Assembly (NCBI RefSeq): GCF_002531935.1
Contig: NZ_NWSV01000006.1
Location: forward strand, 124,001 to 188,000
DNA length: 64,000 nt
Source of the DNA: Rhizobium chutanense
GTDB lineage: Bacteria; Pseudomonadota; Alphaproteobacteria; Rhizobiales; Rhizobiaceae
Direction: 5' to 3'
A model generated the notes under the pieces. It was not told the DNA's origin, made no database searches, and saw nothing but the letters and a program-made list of their open reading frames with translations. Both the position numbers and the translations under genes were made by a program. Shown piece after piece: positions 9,392-17,980 of this stretch (positions are counted from its first letter, which is position 1; each line of letters begins with the position of its first letter).

Positions 9392-11025
9392 GTGATATGA
9401 CAGAACCGCTCCTTTCCGTCCGTGATCTCTCGGTGGCCTTTCACCAGGGCGGCGAGACATCGCTTGCCGTCGATAGCATCTCCTTCGATATCGCCAAGGG
9501 CGAGGTGGTGGCGCTCGTCGGCGAATCCGGTTCCGGCAAGTCGGTTTCGGCCAATTCGATCCTGCGGCTTCTGCCCTATCCCTCGGCAAGCCATCCCTCC
9601 GGCGAAATCCTGTTCAAGGGCAAGGACCTCCTGAAAGCGTCGGAGCGGGCGCTGCGCGAGGTGCGCGGCAACGACATCACCATGATCTTCCAGGAGCCGA
9701 TGACCTCGCTCAATCCGCTTCATACGATCGAGAAGCAGATCGCCGAGATCCTGGCGTTGCACCAAGGTCTCAGCGGTGAGCCGGCGCGGGAGCGCGTGCT
9801 GGAATTGTTGAACCAGGTGGGTATCCGCGAGCCGGAAAAACGATTGAAGGCCTATCCGCACGAACTCTCAGGCGGCCAGCGCCAGCGCGTCATGATCGCC
9901 ATGGCGCTTGCCAACCGCCCGGAACTGCTGATCGCCGACGAACCCACAACCGCGCTCGACGTCACCGTGCAGGCACAGATCCTCGAATTGCTGCGACAGC
10001 TCAAGGCCGTGCACGGCATGTCGATGCTGTTCATCACCCATGATCTCGGCATCGTGCGCAAATTCGCCGATCGCGTCTGCGTCATGACCAAGGGCCGGAT
10101 CGTCGAAACCGGAACGGTCGACGAGGTCTTCGCCGATCCGAAGCACGAATACACCCGCCATCTTCTCGCCTCCGAACCGCGTGGCGAACCGCCGCTTGCC
10201 GATCCGGCGAAGCCGGTGGTGATGGAAGGCTCCGATATCCGCGTCTGGTTCCCGATCAAGGCGGGGCTGATGCGCCGCGTCGTCGATCACGTGAAGGCGG
10301 TCGACGGCATCGACCTTTCGCTGCGCGCCGGCCAGACGCTCGGCGTCGTCGGTGAATCCGGTTCCGGCAAGACCACGCTGGGTCTCGCGCTCACCCGGCT
10401 GATCTCCTCGCAAGGGCGGATCGCCTTTGTCGGTAAAGATATAGCCGGCTATTCGTTCAACGAGATGCGGCCGCTGCGCAATCAACTGCAGATCGTCTTC
10501 CAGGATCCTTATGGCTCGCTCAGCCCCCGCATGTCTGTCGGCGATATCATTGCCGAAGGCCTGAAGGTGCATGAGCGCTCGTTGACGTCGGAAGAACGCG
10601 ACCAGCGCGTCTGCTGGGCGCTGGAGGAGGTTGGCCTCGATCCGCTGACCCGCTGGCGCTATCCGCACGAATTCTCCGGCGGCCAGCGCCAGCGCATCGC
10701 GATTGCCCGCGCCATGGTGCTGAAGCCGCGTTTCGTCATGCTCGACGAGCCGACCTCGGCCCTCGATATGAGCGTGCAGGCCCAGGTGGTCGATCTCCTG
10801 CGCGATCTGCAGCAGAAGCACGATCTCGCCTATCTCTTCATCAGCCACGATCTGAAAGTGGTGAAGGCGCTCGCCAACGACGTCATCGTCATGCGGTTCG
10901 GCAAGGTGGTGGAGCAGGGTCCGTCATCGGAAATCTTCCGCGCGCCGAAGGACGATTATACCAAGGCGCTGATGGCCGCCGCCTTCAACATCGAGGCGGT
11001 GCCGACCCCCGCCGTGCAGCAATAA
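9388..11025 (+). CDS. yejF: Peptide ABC transporter ATPase YejF (two fused ATPase domains)
   Basis: Cytoplasmic ATPase of 545 residues with two nucleotide-binding domains in tandem. Each has Walker [17 protein letters not shown] and signature [16 protein letters not shown], with Walker B LLIADEPT in the first and FVMLDEPT in the second. It powers the YejBE pore. The ATG at 9388 overlaps the yejE stop by four bases (ATGA) and has GAGGAAGA before it. The dehydrogenase gene begins eight bases after its stop, so the unit probably continues. Confidence 0.94.
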   Translation: MSDMTEPLLSVRDLSVAFHQGGETSLAVDSISFDIAKGEVVALVGESGSGKSVSANSILRLLPYPSASHPSGEILFKGKDLLKASERALREVRGNDITMIFQEPMTSLNPLHTIEKQIAEILALHQGLSGEPARERVLELLNQVGIREPEKRLKAYPHELSGGQRQRVMIAMALANRPELLIADEPTTALDVTVQAQILELLRQLKAVHGMSMLFITHDLGIVRKFADRVCVMTKGRIVETGTVDEVFADPKHEYTRHLLASEPRGEPPLADPAKPVVMEGSDIRVWFPIKAGLMRRVVDHVKAVDGIDLSLRAGQTLGVVGESGSGKTTLGLALTRLISSQGRIAFVGKDIAGYSFNEMRPLRNQLQIVFQDPYGSLSPRMSVGDIIAEGLKVHERSLTSEERDQRVCWALEEVGLDPLTRWRYPHEFSGGQRQRIAIARAMVLKPRFVMLDEPTSALDMSVQAQVVDLLRDLQQKHDLAYLFISHDLKVVKALANDVIVMRFGKVVEQGPSSEIFRAPKDDYTKALMAAAFNIEAVPTPAVQQ

Positions 11026-11033
11026 AGAAGATC

Positions 11034-11993
11034 ATGTCCGCACACCCTCCCATCCTCGTCGATATCAAGTTCAATCCCGAAGGCGTCGCCCGGGTGCTGA
11101 AGACGGCCTTTGCCGATCGCGGCAGCATCAATCTCGCCGATCCGTCCGACCGGGCGCGCGATCTCCGCGAGGCCGAATATGCGCTGCTCTGGAAGCCGGA
11201 CGCCGACCTTTTCGCGCGGGCACCGAACCTCAAGGTGATCTTCTCGGGCGGTGCCGGTGTCGACCATATCATCGGTATGGCCGGCCTGCCCGCGATCCCG
11301 ATCGTCCGCTTCGTCGACCGCAGCCTGACGGCTCGCATGAGCGAATGGGTGGTCATGCAATGCCTGATGCATCTGCGCGGACAATATGCCCATGACAGCC
11401 ACCAGCGCCGGCGTGAATGGGCAAAATTGATCGCGCCTGAGGCGGCGGAGATCACGGTCGGCGTGATGGGCCTCGGCATTCTCGGCCAGGATGCGGTCGC
11501 CAAGCTGAAGGTCATGGGTTTCAACGTCATCGGCTGGTCGCGCACCCGCAAGGAGATCGCCGGCGTCGAAACCTTCGATGCCGCCGAGTTGGACAGCTTC
11601 CTCGGCAAGACCGACATCCTCGTCGGCCTGCTGCCGCTGACGCCTGAGACGACAGGATTTTACGATAGCGGGCTATTCAAAAAGCTCCACAGCTATGGCG
11701 CGCTGGGGCGCCCGGTCTTCATCAATGCCGGCCGCGGCAAGAGCCATGTCGAGGCCGATATCGTTTCCGCCGTCCGGGACGGTATTCTCGGCGGCGCTTC
11801 CCTCGATGTCTTCGAGGCGGAGCCGCTTGGCCCCGACAATCCCCTGTGGGCGTTGGAGAACGTCTTCATCACGCCGCATGACGCGGCGGTCTCCGAAGAA
11901 AACGCCCTGTTCCGTCATGTCGAAGCGCAGATCGCCCGTTTCGAACGCGGCGAACCGCTGCAATTCGTGGTCGACCGCGCCGTCGGCTATTGA
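11034..11993 (+). CDS. D-isomer-specific 2-hydroxyacid dehydrogenase (glyoxylate/hydroxypyruvate reductase-like)
   Basis: NAD(P)-dependent cytoplasmic oxidoreductase of 319 residues. The nucleotide fold is seen as GVMGLGILGQ, and the catalytic core as INAGRGKSHVE, LDVFEAEPL and ITPHDAA (catalytic His replacing the usual HxA/G context). Length and motif spacing match the GhrA subfamily, which reduces glyoxylate and hydroxypyruvate; the true substrate is not shown. It follows yejF by eight bases, a link whose meaning is unknown. Confidence 0.85.
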   Translation: MSAHPPILVDIKFNPEGVARVLKTAFADRGSINLADPSDRARDLREAEYALLWKPDADLFARAPNLKVIFSGGAGVDHIIGMAGLPAIPIVRFVDRSLTARMSEWVVMQCLMHLRGQYAHDSHQRRREWAKLIAPEAAEITVGVMGLGILGQDAVAKLKVMGFNVIGWSRTRKEIAGVETFDAAELDSFLGKTDILVGLLPLTPETTGFYDSGLFKKLHSYGALGRPVFINAGRGKSHVEADIVSAVRDGILGGASLDVFEAEPLGPDNPLWALENVFITPHDAAVSEENALFRHVEAQIARFERGEPLQFVVDRAVGY

Positions 11994-12087
11994 GCTCCTC
12001 CCGGAACCTTCCCGACACCCACCCGTTTCTTCTGCGGAAATTCTTTCGGGCCGGACCGGCCCGTCAAGACAGCGGAAGGAGACGATG

Positions 12088-12423
12088 ATGGCGCATCAGA
12101 CCGAAACACGCTGGGAAAAGTCCGACGGCAAGCTTCATCGCGAAGAGCAGATCCCGCCGGTGAAGGCAAGGCAGGGGCGCATGGGTTATCGCATCCTGCT
12201 GGTGCTGCTTGCCGCGCTCGTGCTCGCTTTCGTGGTCTGGATACCGGTCGAGATCTGGGGCAAGCGCGAAGCAAGCGAGGTGGCGCCGCAGCAGCCCGGC
12301 CAGCAGCTGCAGTCGCGGCAGCCTGAGACGGCGCCTGCGCCAACGCTGCAGAACGGCACTGCCCCGGCAGCCCCCGGTGCCACGCCTGCAACGCCGGTCC
12401 AACCTGCCGCGCCGGCGCAATGA
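12088..12423 (+). CDS. Small single-pass membrane protein, unknown function
   Basis: About 111 residues: a charged N-terminal tail, one membrane helix at about residues 35-53 (ILLVLLAALVLAFVVWIPV) and a C-terminal tail rich in Pro, Ala and Gln that would be periplasmic. Two ATGs are adjacent (12085 and 12088); AAGGAG is better spaced for the second. It ends before a strong terminator, so it may close the yej unit. I do not recognise the family. Confidence 0.75.
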   Translation: MAHQTETRWEKSDGKLHREEQIPPVKARQGRMGYRILLVLLAALVLAFVVWIPVEIWGKREASEVAPQQPGQQLQSRQPETAPAPTLQNGTAPAAPGATPATPVQPAAPAQ

Positions 12424-12458
12424 GCGCCGGAATGAGCGTTGGCCAGATGATCACCCGC

Positions 12459-12496
12459 GTCCCGCCGCCGTAACGCGGCGGGACGTTTATTGATTT
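12459..12496 (+). terminator. Rho-independent terminator after the yej unit
   Basis: Perfect 10-base-pair stem GTCCCGCCGC (12459-12468) with GCGGCGGGAC (12475-12484), six-base loop, then a T-rich run (12485-12496). It lies 35 bases after the small membrane protein. Confidence 0.85.
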
Positions 12497-12563
12497 GTCT
12501 GGACTTTCTCTGCCGATTTTTCGATAAGAAGGCGCACGAGCCGGTTTCGTGCGCCGGCCCAGC

Positions 12564-12593
12564 ACTTGGCAGCACTCGGGAACTTGGCAGCAC
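12564..12593. repeat. Tandem 12-base direct repeat upstream of pncB
   Basis: ACTTGGCAGCAC occurs at 12564-12575 and again at 12582-12593, start-to-start spacing 18, about 30 bases before the pncB start. It may be a tandem protein-binding site or a duplicated promoter element. Confidence 0.5.
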
Positions 12594-12623
12594 CTGACCG
12601 GAGTGGACAGGGGCAGGAATTTC

Positions 12624-13928
12624 ATGGCCAGGACGGATATCGCAAGACGCGTCTACAATCACGCTTGGAAGCTCGATCCGATCGTCCGCAGCCTGATCGA
12701 TACCGACTTCTATAAGCTGCTGATGCTGCAGATGATCTGGAAGCTCTACCCAGACGTCAACGCGTCCTTTACGCTCATCAACCGCACCAAGCGCGTGCGC
12801 CTCGCCGATGAGATCGACGAAGGCGAATTGCGCGAACAGCTCGACCATGCCCGCACGCTGAAACTCTCCAAGAAGGAGATGATCTGGCTGGCGGGTAACA
12901 GCTTCTACGGCCGCGCGCAGATCTTCGAGCCGGAATTCCTCGCCTGGCTTTCCAACTTCCAGCTTCCCGAATACGAGCTGTCGAAGAAGGACGGGCAATA
13001 TGTTCTGGATTTCCACGGGTCCTGGAAGGAAACCACCATGTGGGAGATCCCGGCGCTCGCCATCGTCAATGAACTCAGGTCGCGCTCGGCGATGAAGGCG
13101 CTCGGTCCCTTCACCCTCGACGTGCTTTATGCCCGCGCCAAGGCGAAGATGTGGTCGAAGGTCGAACGGCTGAAGGAACTGCCCGGCCTGCGCATCTCCG
13201 ATTTCGGCACCCGCCGCCGTCACAGTTTCCTCTGGCAGCGCTGGTGCGTCGAGGCGCTGAAGGAAGGTATCGGCCCGGCCTTTACCGGCACCAGCAACGT
13301 ATTGCTGGCGATGGATTCCGATCTCGAAGCCGTTGGCACCAATGCCCACGAACTGCCGATGGTGGCTGCCGCCCTTGCGCAAACCGACGAGCAGCTGCGC
13401 AATGCGCCCTACAAGATCCTGCGCGACTGGAACAAGCTTTATGGCGGCAATCTTCTAATCGTCCTGCCGGATGCCTTTGGTACGGCTGCCTTCCTGCGCG
13501 ACGCGCCGGAATGGGTGGCGGACTGGACCGGCTTCCGCCCGGACAGCGCGCCGCCGATCGAGGGCGGCGAAAAGATCATCGACTGGTGGAAGAAGATGGG
13601 CCGCGACCCGCGCCAGAAGCTGTTGATCTTCTCCGACGGTCTCGATGTCGACGCCATCATCGACACCTACCGGCATTTCGAAGGCCGCGTGCGCATGAGC
13701 TTCGGCTGGGGCACCAATCTGACCAACGATTTTTCCGGTTGCGCGCCGACCGAAATATCCGGCCTCAACCCGATCTCGGTCGTCTGCAAGGTCAGCGACG
13801 CCAACGGCCGTCCGGCGGTAAAACTCTCCGACAATCCGCAGAAGGCGACCGGCGAACCGGCGGAGGTCGAACGTTACCTGAAATTCTTCGGCGCCGAGGA
13901 CAGGGTCGATCAGACCGTCCTGGTATAG
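12624..13928 (+). CDS. pncB: Nicotinate phosphoribosyltransferase
   Basis: Makes nicotinate mononucleotide from nicotinate and PRPP in NAD salvage. The 434-residue protein is of family length, with the N-terminal segment [14 protein letters not shown] that binds substrate and the conserved [11 protein letters not shown] near the C-terminus. ATG at 12624 with GGGGCAGGA ahead; the frame is open upstream but without support. It follows a terminator, so it has its own promoter. Its last 19 bases overlap an antisense small gene. Confidence 0.95.
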   Translation: MARTDIARRVYNHAWKLDPIVRSLIDTDFYKLLMLQMIWKLYPDVNASFTLINRTKRVRLADEIDEGELREQLDHARTLKLSKKEMIWLAGNSFYGRAQIFEPEFLAWLSNFQLPEYELSKKDGQYVLDFHGSWKETTMWEIPALAIVNELRSRSAMKALGPFTLDVLYARAKAKMWSKVERLKELPGLRISDFGTRRRHSFLWQRWCVEALKEGIGPAFTGTSNVLLAMDSDLEAVGTNAHELPMVAAALAQTDEQLRNAPYKILRDWNKLYGGNLLIVLPDAFGTAAFLRDAPEWVADWTGFRPDSAPPIEGGEKIIDWWKKMGRDPRQKLLIFSDGLDVDAIIDTYRHFEGRVRMSFGWGTNLTNDFSGCAPTEISGLNPISVVCKVSDANGRPAVKLSDNPQKATGEPAEVERYLKFFGAEDRVDQTVLV

Positions 13929-14152
13929 GCTCGAGCCGAGGCTCGGCCGTCCCGGGGCATATCGATATGCCCCGCCATCGCATCCTCGATCGACCAGCCG
14001 AAGCGCCAGGCGTCGAACATCGAATACCATTCCTGGAAATCGGTGATCGGCAGGACATCCGGCTTCGACATCGGATTGTCGTCCAGGCTGCGGCCGCGCG
14101 CGCGGTCCCGTACGCCTCGCTCCTGCATCTCCAGCAGATTCTCGAACATCAT
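13910..14152 (-). CDS. Small Rmf/CrpP-like protein (tentative)
   Basis: About 80 residues. The central pattern [18 protein letters not shown] followed by W(x)[12 protein letters not shown] recalls the ribosome modulation factor/CrpP-type fold (G-x2-AR-x2-G-x3-NP...W..GW). That fit is by eye and weak; the role here is unknown. GTG-ATG-ATG start codons are in a row (14155-14147), with a G-rich stretch just ahead; I use the first ATG. Its 3' end overlaps the pncB 3' end by 19 bases, and its last codons contain a 22-base perfect palindrome. Confidence 0.6.
   Translation of the reverse strand: MMFENLLEMQERGVRDRARGRSLDDNPMSKPDVLPITDFQEWYSMFDAWRFGWSIEDAMAGHIDMPRDGRASARAYTRTV
13953..13974. repeat. 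22-base perfect palindrome at the pncB / small-gene junction
   Basis: CGGGGCATAT (13953-13962), central CG, then ATATGCCCCG (13965-13974). It starts 24 bases after the pncB stop and lies inside the last codons of the antisense gene. There is no T-run, so it is not a classical terminator, but it could protect or end the pncB transcript. Confidence 0.7.
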
Positions 14153-14265
14153 CACCCCCCGGTCCTATCCGATAGGATTTATGCAATCATGCTAATAAAG
14201 CATTGTCGAGTCCGGAGTCGATAATTCGGGTTTTTCACAGGATTAGCCCCAATGCGCTAATTCGG

Positions 14266-14458
14266 GGGTGACTAGGGCTCACCCGGCCCAGGTGACGGGG
14301 AGGCTCGGCTTCCTGGCTGGGGTCCGCCGCCAAGCCTCCCGGGCTGACCGACCTTGAACAGGCCGGCAGCGCCGACACGTTGCCGCGTTCCGGCCGGTGC
14401 AATCCAACCCAGATGTTATCGATGGCTAACGGCCGGTTAATATCCACCGGACCTGTTC
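14266..14458. ncRNA. Candidate structured non-coding RNA, strand uncertain
   Basis: Non-coding stretch with several strong complementary segments: GGGTGA/TCACCC (14266-14271 with 14279-14284), GGGAGGCT/AGCCTCCC (14298-14305 with 14333-14340), and a nested rod formed by GAACAGG/CCTGTTC (14356-14362 with 14452-14458), CCGGTG/CACCGG (14394-14399 with 14445-14450) and GATGTTA/TAATATC (14412-14418 with 14438-14444, one wobble). CGGCA/TGCCG (14364-14368 with 14381-14385) forms a side hairpin. No known RNA signature was recognised. A rod with a bulge resembles the 6S RNA plan, but that is only a guess. Confidence 0.4.
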
Positions 14459-14506
14459 CGATCCCGCGCAGTCCTGCACCGTGGGGCCGGCAGCATCCCC
14501 AGGCTT

Positions 14507-14716
14507 TCAGGCCGCCAGTCTGCGAAACCGGGTTCTGATCCGGTCGAGATAATAGTGGCCTGGAGACGGCGCTGCCGTCATCGCGTGGGCTTCCGAGGAG
14601 GGAACACCATCGAACAGGCGCTCCTCGCCATTCTTGAAACAAATCCTCAGCCGCCCGTCGTCCTGGCTGAAATAGACGGATTTGATGATCTTCGACTTCA
14701 CCGAAAGTTCTTCCAC
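14507..14716 (-). CDS. KTSC-domain small protein
   Basis: 69 residues covering nearly the whole KTSC domain: SVKSKIIKSVYF at the N-terminus, then LRICFKNGEERLFDGVP and the SPGHYY segment followed by IRTRF. KTSC domains occur alone or fused to lysyl-tRNA synthetase-like and other proteins; the role is not defined. It is isolated, with the structured non-coding region directly downstream. Confidence 0.75.
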   Translation of the reverse strand: MEELSVKSKIIKSVYFSQDDGRLRICFKNGEERLFDGVPSSEAHAMTAAPSPGHYYLDRIRTRFRRLAA

Positions 14717-15001
14717 CTGTTTTACCTCTATTTTTTGGTTTGGCAGAACCTAAACCCAAACGTGCAAAGACGCGGTGAACTCGCATGGTAAAAAATCAGG
14801 AATCTTGCGAGAGTCGTCAGGGTGTCGATGGGGGCGGTGCCGTCGGCGAACACCTCGACGGATGCGGCTGCCGATGGGCTTTTGCGGGTTCGCTTGATCC
14901 GCCCTTCCGTGCACGAACTTGCCAATAAAGACTCAGCGTTTGACAGCGTCATGCTTTAATGGCGATATCTTCCATCCAGAGTCGAGGAATGGCGGGGTGC
15001 A
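14717..15001. other. AT-richer gap, no gene seen
   Basis: Upstream region of both the KTSC gene (minus) and the membrane protein (plus). Base composition is more AT-rich than the flanking core genes. A 74-codon minus-strand frame exists but lacks a ribosome site and family features, so it is not called. Confidence 0.4.
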
Positions 15002-15760
15002 ATGTTAGGTGAAGCGATTTCTTTTGTAAGACGTAATCTGTCGTTTGTGTGTGTTGTTGTTGCAGCCAATTGCGCACTGGTTGCTTTTGATGATTACAGC
15101 GGTGGAAACAAAAGCAATTCAGCGCAATTTTTCGTTGCCTTGTCTTTTGGATTCTTCATTCAGAACGCAATATTAAATGGAGAGGGGAAAGTTTCAAACC
15201 TGACCAGCGGCATGCGTGGGTTTGGCGGCTACATCTGGAAGAACTTGCTTATCATGCTGGTCGTCATTGGAATCGGGATTGGTGTCCCTGTCGCATTCGG
15301 CGCCACTTCCCTATCAAAGAACGTGTTTCTGCTCCTATGTCTTGCGATGATCGCAATCATCCTGCCGCTGCTTCTTGCCCTTGTCGGAACCTGGCCTATT
15401 GCCGGAATTGCGGGCTCTAAAAGCGGGCTTTCAGCTGCCTTCAGCCGAGGGAAACGCGGCTTGGTTCCCACCTTTTTACGGTTGTTTGCCGGACTTTTTC
15501 TTCCCTTCATCGGTGGTTTGCTATTGATGACGGCAGCAACATCGATGTCATACGAACCCGATAGCATCTTCTCGGACGGAAAACTGAACCTCATCGCTTT
15601 GGCAATACTGGTGATTTGCCAATGGGCGTCGATATTCGGCCTGTGCTACGTTTCGATCGTCCTGGCTCGCAAACTGCTGAGTTCCGCGGCTCCGCGGCCA
15701 ATCGGAGGACGTCAAGGGAATGCGGTTGCAGCGACGAGCGTCTCGGAAATTTTCGAATAG
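15002..15760 (+). CDS. Multi-spanning membrane protein of unknown function
   Basis: 252 residues with about six hydrophobic helices (for example VCVVVAANCALVAF, LLIMLVVIGIGIGVPVAF, VFLLLCLAMIAIILPLLLAL and LIALAILVICQWASIF) and a short polar C-terminal tail. Codon use and GC content are clearly lower than in neighbouring genes (many TTT, AAT, AAA), which suggests acquisition by transfer. GGGG precedes the ATG. I do not recognise the family. Confidence 0.75.
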   Translation: MLGEAISFVRRNLSFVCVVVAANCALVAFDDYSGGNKSNSAQFFVALSFGFFIQNAILNGEGKVSNLTSGMRGFGGYIWKNLLIMLVVIGIGIGVPVAFGATSLSKNVFLLLCLAMIAIILPLLLALVGTWPIAGIAGSKSGLSAAFSRGKRGLVPTFLRLFAGLFLPFIGGLLLMTAATSMSYEPDSIFSDGKLNLIALAILVICQWASIFGLCYVSIVLARKLLSSAAPRPIGGRQGNAVAATSVSEIFE

Positions 15761-16002
15761 GACCTACAATGTGGCACGTCTTTTTAGACGCGCAAAGCGT
15801 GCTGTAACACTCTGAATCTACGCGCCGGCCCTAAGCGATCCGATTTTCGGGCCGACGCGCTAGTCGCGATCATCCTGAGCCGCTGACAGGTTTTCCAATA
15901 TCTGCAAGAATCAGGAGCGTTGAGCCGCTGCCACACGCAATGGATTGTTACGAAAGGCTGGCACGGCCCTGCGAAGGAAAGAAGCGGCGGTTTTAATGAA
16001 AA
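15761..16002. other. Gap before tRNA-Ser, no gene seen
   Basis: 242 bases with no supported coding frame; it forms the region downstream of tRNA-Ser, which is read on the minus strand. Confidence 0.4.
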
Positions 16003-16092
16003 TGGCGGACAGGGTGGGATTCGAACCCACGGTACGCTTTCACGTACACACGCGTTCCAGGCGTGCGCCTTAAACCACTCGGCCACCTGTCC
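16003..16092 (-). tRNA. tRNA-Ser (anticodon GGA)
   Basis: Read on the minus strand, a 90-base class II tRNA: acceptor stem GGACAGG/CCTGTCC, discriminator G, and encoded CCA at 16005-16003. The anticodon stem-loop is CACGC-CTGGAAC-GCGTG with anticodon GGA, which reads UCC and UCU. A long variable arm with stem GTACG/CGTAC and the T-loop GGTTCGAATCC are present. Confidence 0.97.
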
Positions 16093-16321
16093 TTCTTGGG
16101 CGTTCGCGCCTGGATAGGAGCAAATCGTCGGAACGGCGCGATATATACCGATGAATTTTTGTCGATCAACCGAAATCTAACAGTTTTTTGACTTCTTCCG
16201 ATAAAACTCGCTTCCGCCCGTCCATTGTGCTTCACCTCATCGAAGACTATGTAATTCTCCAGGTGGAGAATGGCGCGGGTTGGCCGGGATTGTCCGGCAT
16301 AGCGAAGCGTCGGAGGAATTG

Positions 16322-16639
16322 ATGCGTTTCCTGTTGCGTCTGGCCAGCCTTGTCGCGCTTGCGGCGGCCGTTATTGCCGGGACCATCGATTCGATCCAAT
16401 CGGTTGCGGCGTCCACCGTGGTGATGACGCCGATTTCCGATGCCTGGCAGGATGTCAGCCCGACAACCCTGACGTCGCTGCAATCCTTACTTTCCTATTA
16501 TATCCATCCGCGCTTCTACACCTTCATCTTCCAGTGGTTGATGCTCCAGCCGGCCTTTGCGGTTTTCCTGGTGATCGCGCTGCTTCTCTGGATGATCGGC
16601 TATAAGAAGCCGCCGGTGGCCGGTCGTTTCACGGCATAA
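16322..16639 (+). CDS. Small two-helix membrane protein
   Basis: 105 residues: an N-terminal signal-like helix (LLRLASLVALAAAVIAGTI), a polar middle section, and a C-terminal helix (AFAVFLVIALLLWMIGY) followed by KKPP. GGAGGAATTG lies directly before the ATG at 16322. Unknown function; compact alphaproteobacterial membrane proteins of this layout are common. Confidence 0.75.
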   Translation: MRFLLRLASLVALAAAVIAGTIDSIQSVAASTVVMTPISDAWQDVSPTTLTSLQSLLSYYIHPRFYTFIFQWLMLQPAFAVFLVIALLLWMIGYKKPPVAGRFTA

Positions 16640-16955
16640 GCAAGCCGACCTTGCCACCATGGCCCGGGGCCGGGTCGGATCGGCCGCCGATGTTTCCGTA
16701 AGCCCGCCATGGCTGTCGGATTGGCGGGAAATTTTGCATTCCGGCGGCGGAAATGTCTAAAAATCAGCCCCGGGGAATGGATTTTCAGCAATCGCTGCAA
16801 ATCTTTACCACCTGAAAAATTTCTGGTGAATTTTTCCGTGAGCCATGCAAGGATGCGCGCAGCCAGGCCTCCGGGGGGAGGTCGGTGGTTCCGCAGACAT
16901 GTCCGAAAAGGGCTTGCGGGAGGACCCCAACGAATAGCAACAACAGGGCTGCACA
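16640..16955. other. Upstream region of the nucleoside transporter operon
   Basis: 316 bases with no coding frame supported; it should carry the promoter for the BMP-type operon. I looked for a purine-type riboswitch core or a clear palindromic operator and saw none. Confidence 0.4.
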
Positions 16956-17948
16956 ATGAAAAAATCCCTTCTCACTCTCCTTGCCGTGGCTGCCATGTCG
17001 ACGACGGCGCTTGCCGCCGATGTCAAGCCGGCGCTGGTTTACGGCACCGGCGGGAAGTTCGATAAGTCTTTCAACGAAGCGGCCTATAACGGCGCCGAGA
17101 AATTCAAGGCCGAGACCGGCATCGCCTATCGCGACTTCGAGCCGACCGGCGACACCCAGGGCGAACAGGCCATCCGCAACTTCGCAAGCCGCGGTTTCAA
17201 TCCGGTGGTTGCCGTTTCCTTCGCCTGGACTTCGGCGATCGAGAAGGTCGCGGCTGAATTCCCGGATACCAAGTTCATCATCGTCGACTCGGTCGTCGAC
17301 AAGCCGAACGTCCGCTCGGTGGTCTACAAGGAAGAAGAAGGCTCCTACCTCGTCGGCATTCTCGCCGGCATGGCATCGAAATCAGGCAAGGTCGGCTTCG
17401 TCGGCGGCATGGACATTCCGCTGATCCGCAAGTTCGAATGCGGTTACGAGCAGGGCGCGCGCGCTGCCAAGGCCGATGTCGAAGTGTTCCAGAACATGAC
17501 CGGCACCACCGGTGCTGCCTGGAACGACCCGGTTCGCGGCGGCGAACTCACCAAGAACCAGATCGACCAGGGCGCCGACGTCATTTACGCGGCAGCCGGC
17601 GCCACCGGCCTCGGCGTTCTGCAGACCGCTGCCGACAACAAGAAGCTGTCGATCGGCGTCGATTCCAACCAGAACCATCTGCATCCGGGTTCGGTGCTGA
17701 CCTCGATGGTCAAGCGCGTCGACCTCGCCGTCTACAACGCCTATAGCGACACCAAGAACGACAAGTTCACCGCTGGCGTCCAGGCGCTCGGCGTCAAGGA
17801 AGACGGCGTTGGCGCAGCGATCGACGACAACAACAAGTCGCTGATCACGCCGGAAATGCAGGCGGCCGTCGACAAGGCCAAGGCCGATATCATCGCGGGG
17901 ACCGTCAAGGTTCACGACTATACCTCGGACAATGCTTGCCCGAAGTGA
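16956..17948 (+). CDS. BMP-family nucleoside-binding protein of an ABC importer
   Basis: Periplasmic binding protein of 330 residues with a clear signal peptide (MKKSLLTLLAVAAMSTTALA) ending in ALA. The BMP/PnrA-family marks are KSFNEAAYNGAEKF, FVGGMDIPLIRKFECGYEQGA and IYAAAGATGLGVLQTA. Without a lipobox Cys it is a soluble periplasmic protein. It heads an operon with an ATPase, two permeases and nucleoside catabolic enzymes, which points to nucleosides as ligands. A strong terminator right after it should give this gene more transcript than the next ones. Confidence 0.92.
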   Translation: MKKSLLTLLAVAAMSTTALAADVKPALVYGTGGKFDKSFNEAAYNGAEKFKAETGIAYRDFEPTGDTQGEQAIRNFASRGFNPVVAVSFAWTSAIEKVAAEFPDTKFIIVDSVVDKPNVRSVVYKEEEGSYLVGILAGMASKSGKVGFVGGMDIPLIRKFECGYEQGARAAKADVEVFQNMTGTTGAAWNDPVRGGELTKNQIDQGADVIYAAAGATGLGVLQTAADNKKLSIGVDSNQNHLHPGSVLTSMVKRVDLAVYNAYSDTKNDKFTAGVQALGVKEDGVGAAIDDNNKSLITPEMQAAVDKAKADIIAGTVKVHDYTSDNACPK

Positions 17949-17980
17949 TCCGCGCCCTGATGTAATCGACGATTGAGATC

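Noticed and set aside
14266..14458. tmRNA, SRP RNA or RNase P RNA at the structured region
   Set aside because: No tag-coding stretch or CCA acceptor piece, no GGAAGGAAGCAGC-type SRP core, and no conserved RNase P core were found on either strand.
14728..14952. 74-codon minus-strand frame
   Set aside because: No ribosome site, no family pattern, and an end full of Phe/Cys in AT-rich DNA; likely chance.
14157..16092. tRNA-Ser as attachment site of an integrated element
   Set aside because: No second copy of the tRNA 3' end and no integrase gene in the interval were found, so only a possible old island is reported.
16640..16955. Purine riboswitch ahead of the nucleoside importer
   Set aside because: The conserved purine-aptamer core could not be seen in this leader.
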